Shown here piece by piece: positions 16,530 to 23,650 of a stretch of 64,000 nt of DNA; position 1 is the first letter of the stretch, and every line of letters begins with the position of its first letter. The position numbers and the translations under genes were made by a program. This stretch comes from Calditrichota bacterium. Lineage in GTDB: Bacteria > Zhuqueibacterota > Zhuqueibacteria > Zhuqueibacterales > Geothermadaptataceae. The notes under the pieces were generated by a model. That model saw only the letters and a list, made by a program, of their open reading frames with translations, made no database searches and was not told the DNA's origin. Location: the NCBI GenBank assembly GCA_008501765.1, contig QQUE01000012.1, forward strand, positions 434,001 to 498,000, given 5' to 3'.

Positions 16530-17707
16530 AGAAGGAATGGCAAGTTGAAAGTTTTGGGAAATTATTTACAATTAGACCACAGAAGAAGGAAGCATATAAT
16601 AGTTTAAATAAAAATGATATTGTATCATTTGTTCCGATGTCCGATTTAAAGGAAAAAGCTAAGGGTTTATCTTTGACTCAAGCGAAAAAATTATCCGAAG
16701 TTTACTCTGGCTATACATATTTTGCAGATAATGATGTTCTTCTTGCTAAAATAACACCTTGCTTTGAAAATGGGAAATTAGGTATTGCACAGAATTTAGA
16801 AAATGGAATTGGTTTTGGTTCGAGTGAATTTATTGTATTTAGGGCAAATGGACGGGTGATTCCTGAATATCTGTTTTACTTTCTTTCAAATGAGAAATTT
16901 AGACAGGCAGGTAAAAAACAGATGACAGGCGCCGTTGGTCACAAAAGAGTTCCAAAAGATTTCATTGAAAATTATAAACTTCCTTTCCCAACTTCAATTG
17001 AAGAGCAAAAGCGCATTGTGGCCATTTTAGACAAAGCCTTTGCCGCCATTGACCAGGCCAGAGCCAATGCCCAAAAGAACCTGCAAAACAGCCGGGAATT
17101 GTTTGAGTCCTATTTAAACAAAGTCTTTGCCAATCCGGGGGAAGATTGGGAAGAGAAGAAGCTATCAGAAGTTTCACAATTTATTAATGGAAAAGCATAT
17201 AGTAAGAAAGAACTGTTAAATCGTGGTAAATATAGAGTTTTACGAGTTGGAAATTTTTTCACCAACAACAATTGGTATTATTCTGATTTAGAATTACCAC
17301 CTGATAAGTATTGTGAAAATGGCGATTTGCTTTATGCTTGGTCAGCGTCATTTGGCCCAAGGATTTGGACTGGTGAAAAGGTAATATATCATTATCATAT
17401 TTGGAAGGTTATACCGGACACAAGCTATATAACTAAAGAATTCCTTTACTTTCTATTAGAGTGGGATGTTGAAAAGATTAAATCAGAACAGGGTGCAGGA
17501 ACAACAATGATTCACGTGACAAAAGGTTCGATGGAAAACCGAAATGTCTTCATTCCACCTATAGGAATTCAAGAATCCATTGTTAGCAAAACAAAAATAA
17601 TGATAAAAGAAACTAATCGTCTAAAAGAAATATATCAGAAAAAAATCACTGATTTGGAAGAACTGAAAAAATCCATCCTGCACAAAGCCTTTGAGGGGGA
17701 ATTGTAA
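16526..17707 (+). CDS. hsdS: Type I restriction-modification system, specificity subunit
   Basis: DNA-recognition subunit, 393 residues. It has the usual two target-recognition domains, each followed by a conserved helical spacer. TRD1 runs about 1-150 (MKKEWQVESFGKLFTIRP, then PKDFIENYKLPFPTSIEEQK), followed by RIVAILDKAFAAIDQARANAQK. TRD2 runs about 205-360 (WEEKKLSEVSQFINGKAYSK, ending PPIGIQESIVSK), and the final helix is KKITDLEELKKSILHKAFEG. The TRDs are visibly AT-richer than the spacers, which is usual for shuffled specificity genes. The target sequence cannot be read. The stop shares its A with the ATG of the transposase gene (TAATG). Confidence 0.93.
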   Translation: MKKEWQVESFGKLFTIRPQKKEAYNSLNKNDIVSFVPMSDLKEKAKGLSLTQAKKLSEVYSGYTYFADNDVLLAKITPCFENGKLGIAQNLENGIGFGSSEFIVFRANGRVIPEYLFYFLSNEKFRQAGKKQMTGAVGHKRVPKDFIENYKLPFPTSIEEQKRIVAILDKAFAAIDQARANAQKNLQNSRELFESYLNKVFANPGEDWEEKKLSEVSQFINGKAYSKKELLNRGKYRVLRVGNFFTNNNWYYSDLELPPDKYCENGDLLYAWSASFGPRIWTGEKVIYHYHIWKVIPDTSYITKEFLYFLLEWDVEKIKSEQGAGTTMIHVTKGSMENRNVFIPPIGIQESIVSKTKIMIKETNRLKEIYQKKITDLEELKKSILHKAFEGEL

Positions 17708-18339
17708 TGACAGTGTATAAAACCAAATACCGCGTCGAATCCGCCCGACTGGAAAATTGGGATTACGCGTCGGATGGGCATTATTTCATTACCATCTGTA
17801 CGAAAAACCGCGCCTGCCTGTTTGGCGACGTCATCGATGGGCACGTACGATTGTCGGACGCGGGGAAAATTGTTTTGGCGGAATGGGAAAAATCATTTCA
17901 AATCCGTTCAGAATTATCGTGCGATTGTTTCATCATCATGCCCAATCATATTCACGCGGTTGTGATGATAAAAAATGATGATACCGGCGGCGGCGTAGAG
18001 ACGCACGGGGCGGATACGCGCGGGGTAGAGACGCACGGCCGTGCGTCTCTACAAAATAATGGCCGTGCGTCTCTACCGTCCCCAAAACCACAACCCACCA
18101 AATCCGTTGCCACACGCCGACCGAAATCCATTTCATCATTTGTTGCCGGATTCAAATCCGCCGCCACCAAACGAATCAATGAATACCGAAAAACACCCGC
18201 GAAACCGGTCTGGCAATCCCGTTTCCATGGTCATATTGTTCGTGACGAAAAATCCCTGATCAGAATCAGGCATTATATTATAAATAATCCCGGTAAATGG
18301 ACCGAAGATGATTTGTATTCAAAGGAAGCCAAATTATGA
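17707..18339 (+). CDS. REP-associated tyrosine transposase (RAYT, IS200-like Y1 fold)
   Basis: Single-stranded-DNA transposase of the Y1/HUH class that recognises REP palindromes. 210 residues: HYFITICTKNRACLFGDV near 27, the HUH metal motif MPNHIHAVV near 79, and IRHYIINNPGKW near 190 with the catalytic Tyr. Between them is a low-complexity insert (about 97-125) made by one full and two half copies of a palindrome read as VETHGRASL. That insert separates the HUH motif from the SISSFVAGFKSAATKRINEY helix. The gene shares one base with hsdS and four with hsdR (ATGA), so it is fully embedded in the operon. It may be active or domesticated; all recognisable catalytic residues are present. Confidence 0.9.
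   Translation: MTVYKTKYRVESARLENWDYASDGHYFITICTKNRACLFGDVIDGHVRLSDAGKIVLAEWEKSFQIRSELSCDCFIIMPNHIHAVVMIKNDDTGGGVETHGADTRGVETHGRASLQNNGRASLPSPKPQPTKSVATRRPKSISSFVAGFKSAATKRINEYRKTPAKPVWQSRFHGHIVRDEKSLIRIRHYIINNPGKWTEDDLYSKEAKL
17995..18076. repeat. Cluster of REP-type palindromes inside the RAYT gene
   Basis: A half copy (17995-18008), a perfect 28-bp palindrome (18025-18052; half-site GTAGAGACGCACGG) and another half copy (18061-18076). All lie in frame in the transposase gene. Confidence 0.93.
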
Positions 18340-20672
18340 ACGAAGCGGAAACCAGAGCGGAACTCATCGATCCCAAATTAAAGGCCAGCGGCTGGGGCGA
18401 AATCGAAGATACAAAAATTTTGCGTGAGTTTTACTTCACCATCGGTAAACTTCAAACCGGCGGCCAGCGCACCAAACCGTTGCAAGCCGATTATATTCTC
18501 ACATACAAAAATCAAAAGCTGGCGGTTGTGGAAGCAAAAAGCGCTGAACTGCCCATTGGCGAGGGTGTGGCCCAGGCTAAAAATTACGCCGATAAACTGC
18601 ATATCCCCTTTGCCTATTCCAGCAACGGCAACGAAATCTATGAAATCAATATGAGCACAGGTACAGAGAAAGATGTGGCCGGTTTCCCCACGCCCGCTGA
18701 ATTATGGCAGCGGGTTGTAAAGACACACGGCCGTGCGTCTCAACGGTGGCGTGATGCCTTTAATGACATCCCTTATGAAGATATCGGCGGCAGCAAACCG
18801 TTGCGCTTCTATCAGGAAATTGCCGTCAACAAAGCTTTGTGGGCAGTAGCCGAGGGCAAAGAACGCATTTTACTGACCCTGGCTACCGGCACCGGTAAAA
18901 CCTTTATCGCTTTTCAAATCGCCTGGAAATTATTCTATTCGCGCTGGAATTTGACTTCGACGAGCTCAGCCACCGAATATTTTGCAAGAAGGCCGCGTAT
19001 TCTGTTTCTGGCCGACCGCAATATATTAGCCAATCAGGCTTTTAATGCTTTTAACGCTTTCCCGGAAGATGCCCTGGTGCGCATCAATCCTGCTGAAATT
19101 CGTAACAATGGCCGGGTTCCCACCAACGGCAGCATCTTCTTTACCATCTTTCAAACCTTTATGAGCGGCCCGGACAATTCACCCTATTTTGGACAGTATC
19201 CCAAAGATTATTTCGATTTTATCATCATCGATGAGTGTCACCGCGGCGGCGCCAATGATGAAAGCAACTGGCGTGATATAATGGATTACTTTTCACCGGC
19301 TGTCCAGCTTGGTTTAACCGCCACACCCAAGCGCACGCACAACATCGATACCTATACTTATTTCGGCGACCCGGTTTATATCTATTCTTTAAAAGAAGGT
19401 ATCAATGATGGATTTCTAACGCCGTTCCGGGTGAAGCGTATTCAAACCACGATTGATGAATATGTTTACACGCCCGATGATACGGTGATTGAAGGTGAAG
19501 TGGAAGAAGGCAAAATTTATGTAGAAACGGAATTCAACCGCATCATCGAAATAAAAGCCCGTGAGAAAAAGCGCGTTCAGATTGTTTTGGATGAAATCAA
19601 CCAGAAACAGAAAACCATCATTTTTTGCGCGACGCAAGACCACGCTCTGGCTGTCCGGGATTTGGTGAATCAGAACAAAGAAAGTTCCGACCCCAGCTAT
19701 TGCCAGCGGGTAACCGCCAATGACGGTGCGCTCGGCGAACAGCATTTGCGCGAATTTCAGGATAATGAAAAAACCATTCCCACCGTTTTGACCACCTCGC
19801 AAAAGTTATCCACCGGGGTTGATGCCCGCAATATCCGCAATATTGTTTTGCTTCGCCCCATAAATACGATGATCGAATTTAAACAGATTGTGGGCCGTGG
19901 GACCCGTTTGTTTGAAGGTAAAGAGTATTTTACCATTTATGATTTTGTGGATGCCTACCACCATTTTTCCGATCCCGAATGGGATGGTGAACCGTTGGAG
20001 CCGGAAATTCCAGCCAGGACAGATCCACCGCCGGATAATCCTACCGGGCCTCCCGATTCCCCGCCACAGCCTCCAGTTTCAAGGACTCGACTCATTATAA
20101 AACTGAATGACGGCAAAGAACGCGAAATCCAGCATATGATTGCTACCTCTTTTTGGAATGCCGATGGCAGACCCATTTCAGCGGAAGAATTTCTGGAAAA
20201 TCTTTATGGTAAGCTACCTGAGTTTTTTAGCGATGAAGCTGAGCTTAGAAAAATCTGGTCTGTCCCGGCAACCCGCAAATCATTATTGCAACAATTGGAA
20301 GAAGCCGGTTTTGGAAAAGATGAATTGAGAAATTTACAACGATTAATTAATGCCGAAAAGAGTGATTTATTCGATGTGCTTGAATATGTGTCTTTTGCGG
20401 TAAAACCCATCACCCGTGAAGAACGGGTGGTTAATGCCAGCTCGCAAATCTTTGATGGTTTGGCTGACAAACAAAAAGATTTTTTATCTTTTGTTCTATC
20501 CAAGTACATTGAAACTGGCGTCAGTGAACTTGACCAGGAAAAATTACCGAACTTGCTGGAATTAAAATATCAATCCATTACAGATGCTGCAGTAGCTTTG
20601 GGCGGTGTGGATTCGATAAAAAATACTTTCATTGAATTTCAGAAATATTTGTATGACCAGAAGGCTGCATAA
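18336..20672 (+). CDS. hsdR: Type I restriction-modification system, endonuclease/translocase subunit
   Basis: 778-residue motor subunit that translocates and cuts unmethylated DNA. The N-terminal nuclease domain (about 1-120) shows LQADYILTYKNQKLAVVEAK, i.e. the D...ExK catalytic triad. Superfamily 2 helicase motifs follow: ATGTGKTFIAFQIAW (Walker A, near 186), DECHRGG (DEAH-like, near 305), LTATPKR, and the C-terminal motif QIVGRGTRL. The C-terminal domain (about 600-778) would contact HsdM. Two repeat insertions lie in frame: a REP-type palindrome at 18717-18744 (VVKTHGRASQ) just before the helicase core, and a TTCGAC-type repeat at 18954-18976 (TSTSSATEY). A proline-rich linker (PPPDNPTGPPDSPPQPP) is near 570. 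Confidence 0.95.
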   Translation: MNEAETRAELIDPKLKASGWGEIEDTKILREFYFTIGKLQTGGQRTKPLQADYILTYKNQKLAVVEAKSAELPIGEGVAQAKNYADKLHIPFAYSSNGNEIYEINMSTGTEKDVAGFPTPAELWQRVVKTHGRASQRWRDAFNDIPYEDIGGSKPLRFYQEIAVNKALWAVAEGKERILLTLATGTGKTFIAFQIAWKLFYSRWNLTSTSSATEYFARRPRILFLADRNILANQAFNAFNAFPEDALVRINPAEIRNNGRVPTNGSIFFTIFQTFMSGPDNSPYFGQYPKDYFDFIIIDECHRGGANDESNWRDIMDYFSPAVQLGLTATPKRTHNIDTYTYFGDPVYIYSLKEGINDGFLTPFRVKRIQTTIDEYVYTPDDTVIEGEVEEGKIYVETEFNRIIEIKAREKKRVQIVLDEINQKQKTIIFCATQDHALAVRDLVNQNKESSDPSYCQRVTANDGALGEQHLREFQDNEKTIPTVLTTSQKLSTGVDARNIRNIVLLRPINTMIEFKQIVGRGTRLFEGKEYFTIYDFVDAYHHFSDPEWDGEPLEPEIPARTDPPPDNPTGPPDSPPQPPVSRTRLIIKLNDGKEREIQHMIATSFWNADGRPISAEEFLENLYGKLPEFFSDEAELRKIWSVPATRKSLLQQLEEAGFGKDELRNLQRLINAEKSDLFDVLEYVSFAVKPITREERVVNASSQIFDGLADKQKDFLSFVLSKYIETGVSELDQEKLPNLLELKYQSITDAAVALGGVDSIKNTFIEFQKYLYDQKAA
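18717..18744. repeat. REP-type palindrome within hsdR
   Basis: Degenerate 28-bp copy of the palindrome in the RAYT gene (centre ACACGGCCGTGCGTCT), read in the same frame (VKTHGRASQ). Confidence 0.85.
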
Positions 20673-20872
20673 AAAGATAAAAATAAATCCACATTTGGCT
20701 ATGAATGCTGGCGTACGGCCGAACTGTTCGTTAAGCAGTACGCTCCATCCCTTTGATTTCGAAAATTTTTTCTACCAAACCTGTCCATCCAGAAATTATT
20801 AGCATCTTTATCGAAGATTGGTTACTGTGTTTGCGGTGAAAGATTTCGTCGAACAAACTCAGGGATGATTTT

Positions 20873-23014
20873 ATGCCGAAAACCCATTTTCGTACCTGCC
20901 CACTCTGCGAAGCCATGTGTGGGCTGAAAATAAACCACACTAAAGATGAGATAATTTCCATCAAAGGGGATGCTGCGGATCCGTTCAGCAACGGGCACAT
21001 TTGCCCGAAAGGATACGCACTGCAAGACATTCACTTCGACAAAGACCGGCTGACCCACCCCGTCATGCGCGAGGGTGCAAACTGGCGAATCATATCCTGG
21101 GAAACAGCCTTCTCTACGGTTGCCCGAAAATTAGTCGCAATTCAAAAGGAGCACGGTGATAATTCGGTTGGCATTTATTGGGGAAATCCGACGGTACACA
21201 ATTATGGCGGCGTGCTCAAATCGTCGGCCCTGAAAAAAGCCTTGAATACGAGAAACAACTACTCAGCCACCTCGGTGGATCAATTGCCGCACCAATTTGT
21301 CAACTTTTTCATATACGGCCACAACCTGCTATTCCCGATCCCGGATATCGACAAGACGGACTACTTTCTCATGCTTGGCGCCAATCCGGCCGCTTCCAAC
21401 GGCAGTCTGATGTCGGCGGGCGATTTCAGCCGCCGGATGAAAAAACTGCGTCAGCGTGGCGGCACAATTATTTTGATCGATCCCCGACGAAATGAGACAG
21501 CCCGGTTGGTTGATCGGCATTATTTTATTCATCCGGCAACAGATGCTTTTTTTCTCATCGGATTGCTCAAATTGATAATTGAAAAGGAAAAAATCAACCT
21601 CGCACAGGCAGAAAAATATGTGAAAGGTCTCGAATTTTTTCATGCAATTTTGGATGATTTTGGTTTCGAAGAGTTGGCCAAAATTACAGGAATACCGTTC
21701 GAAGAAATGGAGCAAATCGCCGATGATTTTGCTTCTGCGCCTGCCGCTGCCTGTTACGGCCGCATGGGCGTTTCGACACAGGAATTTGGCGCATTGACGC
21801 AATGGCTGATCCATGTTTTAAACATCATTTCAGGCAATTTTGACCAGCCCGGCGGCGTCATGTTTAATCAACCGGCTGTCGAAGTTGTGCGCAAAAATAC
21901 CGCCGGACATTACAACCGCTATCAAAGCCGTGTGCGGAAAAGAGCCGAGTTTTGTGGCGAATTTCCCAGCGCAACAATGGCTGAGGAAATGCTCACCGAA
22001 GGGCCCGGTCAGATAAAGGCATTCATCACCAACGCCGGTAATCCGGTTTTGTCAACGCCGAACGGATCGCAGCTGGAAAAAGCGTTGACGCAGCTCGAAT
22101 TCATGGTGGCCATTGATTTTTATATCAATGAAACTACGGCCAATGCGAACATAATTTTGCCGCCGCACGGGCCACTGGAACACGACCATTATGATTTGGT
22201 TTTCAATTTATTTGCAGTTCGTAATCGAGCTCATTATTCCAAACCGCTATTTAAACCTGCAAAAAACACCCGCAGCGATTTCCAGATTTTTAGTGATTTA
22301 GCCACTCGCATAAATAAATTAAAAGGCCGGAAATCCGGCATTTTCAAGAAAACGATGCGCGTTGTTTTTCCTTTTTTAGAATCGCCGCAATTTATGTTGG
22401 ATGTGGCTTTGCGAACCGGGCCCTACGGCGCAGGATTTAATCCATTTGCCGGTGGACTGAGTTTACGGAAGTTGAAAAAACACCCCCACGGAATCGATCT
22501 CGGCCCCTTGCAACCCTGTATGCCCAATCGCTTGTTTACGGAAGATAAAAAAATAAATCTCGCCCCGGAAATCTTGCGAAATGACTTACCACGATTAAAA
22601 AAGCGCATTGAAAAAAGCGTCACCAAAGACGAACTTGTGCTCATTGGCCGGCGCGATTTGCGCAGCAATAACTCATGGATGCACAACAGTTTAAGGCTTG
22701 TGAAAGGCAAAAACCGCTGTACTTTGCTCATGCATCCTGAAGATGCGGCGAAGCGCCAAATTGAGGATGGCCAAATTGTACGTGTCATTTCCCGAATTGG
22801 TGAAATAAATGTCGCCGTGCAAATCTCCGATGAAATGATGGTTGGCGTTGTCTGTCTGCCGCACGGATGGGGACACGACCGCGCCGGGATTGAATTGGCG
22901 GTGGCAAAGCAACATTCTGGCGTGAGTGTAAACAACCTCACAGACGACCACTATCTCGACGAATTGAGCGGCAATGCGGCTGTGAACGGGGTCCCGGTAA
23001 AAGTTTTAATTTGA
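20873..23014 (+). CDS. Molybdopterin-dependent oxidoreductase, CISM family
   Basis: 713-residue Mo/W-bis-MGD enzyme. The N-terminal CPLCEAMCGL...CPKG motif (residues about 9-45) binds a 4Fe-4S cluster. IYWGNPTVHNYGG, FLMLGANPAASNGS and IILIDPRRNETARLVD are cofactor-domain motifs. RSNNSWMHNSLRLVKGKNRC and the C-terminal domain with VCLPHGWGHDRAG complete the family fold. The closest types are FdhF-like formate dehydrogenases and other catalytic subunits of the DMSO reductase superfamily. The expected active-site Cys/Sec is not evident around SATSVDQLPHQ, so the substrate is open. No twin-arginine leader is seen, suggesting a cytoplasmic enzyme. No partner ferredoxin subunit is adjacent. Confidence 0.88.
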   Translation: MPKTHFRTCPLCEAMCGLKINHTKDEIISIKGDAADPFSNGHICPKGYALQDIHFDKDRLTHPVMREGANWRIISWETAFSTVARKLVAIQKEHGDNSVGIYWGNPTVHNYGGVLKSSALKKALNTRNNYSATSVDQLPHQFVNFFIYGHNLLFPIPDIDKTDYFLMLGANPAASNGSLMSAGDFSRRMKKLRQRGGTIILIDPRRNETARLVDRHYFIHPATDAFFLIGLLKLIIEKEKINLAQAEKYVKGLEFFHAILDDFGFEELAKITGIPFEEMEQIADDFASAPAAACYGRMGVSTQEFGALTQWLIHVLNIISGNFDQPGGVMFNQPAVEVVRKNTAGHYNRYQSRVRKRAEFCGEFPSATMAEEMLTEGPGQIKAFITNAGNPVLSTPNGSQLEKALTQLEFMVAIDFYINETTANANIILPPHGPLEHDHYDLVFNLFAVRNRAHYSKPLFKPAKNTRSDFQIFSDLATRINKLKGRKSGIFKKTMRVVFPFLESPQFMLDVALRTGPYGAGFNPFAGGLSLRKLKKHPHGIDLGPLQPCMPNRLFTEDKKINLAPEILRNDLPRLKKRIEKSVTKDELVLIGRRDLRSNNSWMHNSLRLVKGKNRCTLLMHPEDAAKRQIEDGQIVRVISRIGEINVAVQISDEMMVGVVCLPHGWGHDRAGIELAVAKQHSGVSVNNLTDDHYLDELSGNAAVNGVPVKVLI

Positions 23015-23041
23015 GTTCCGTCAATCACACATGTACAAAGA

Positions 23042-23074
23042 AATCCTGCCAGGATTTGGAATCCTGGCAGGATT
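23042..23074. repeat. 33-bp palindrome (intergenic copy)
   Basis: 15-base arms AATCCTGCCAGGATT / AATCCTGGCAGGATT around TGG. Same size and design as palindromes at 32512-32544, 26387-26419 and 25875-25907. It could also act as a transcript hairpin after the oxidoreductase gene; no T-run follows. Confidence 0.9.
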
Positions 23075-23150
23075 AACATGATTCTAACAACTTATAATTT
23101 ATCGAAATTGTTTTATACAGTGTTGATTACCATATTTTGAAAGGCGTGGT

Positions 23151-23612
23151 TTGAATACGATCAACCCCTCAAAAGAAAAAATGGCCGAATTTCTTAAAGG
23201 CCGCGACAACAAACGCCCGATTGCAGTGCTCAATTTATTAAAATTAAAAGAGAGCGTCGAAATTGAAAATGGGAAAATAATCAGCGGCACGGAAGCCTAT
23301 AAAAGATATTCGCTGCGCGCTACAAAACTAGTCTGGCAATGCGGCGGGCAAATTTTATGGATGGGCAAAGTGAATTTTTCACTCATCGCACCGCCAGAGG
23401 AAAAATGGGATCAGGTTATTTTAATTTACTACCCATCGCGGGCACATTTTTTACAGATGATAAATTCGCCGATCTATTCGGAGTTAGCCCCGCACCGGGC
23501 TGCTGCGCTGGAAACATCGCGGCTTTTAGAAATCAGGCAAGTCAAGTTTTCTAAATTACTGCTCAACGTGCTGGCTTTTTTTCATCGAATAAAAACAAGA
23601 TTTTCTCTGTAA
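23151..23612 (+). CDS. DUF1330-like small protein
   Basis: 153 residues of the dimeric ferredoxin-like DUF1330 superfamily: RPIAVLNLLKLKESVEIENG, then ISGTEAYKRYSLRATKLVWQCGGQILW, then DQVILIYYPSRAHFLQMINSP and YSELAPHRAAALETSRLLEI. Function unknown in the family. Initiation is likely at TTG 23151, after GAAAGGCG. It follows the molybdopterin oxidoreductase on the same strand after a 33-bp palindrome. Confidence 0.8.
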   Translation: MNTINPSKEKMAEFLKGRDNKRPIAVLNLLKLKESVEIENGKIISGTEAYKRYSLRATKLVWQCGGQILWMGKVNFSLIAPPEEKWDQVILIYYPSRAHFLQMINSPIYSELAPHRAAALETSRLLEIRQVKFSKLLLNVLAFFHRIKTRFSL

Positions 23613-23650
23613 GAAAATACCGGATAAATTTAGCAAAAAATCCGCGTTAA

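Noticed and set aside
22423-22941. Reverse-strand ORF within the molybdopterin oxidoreductase
   Set aside because: Shadow frame of a strongly supported gene.
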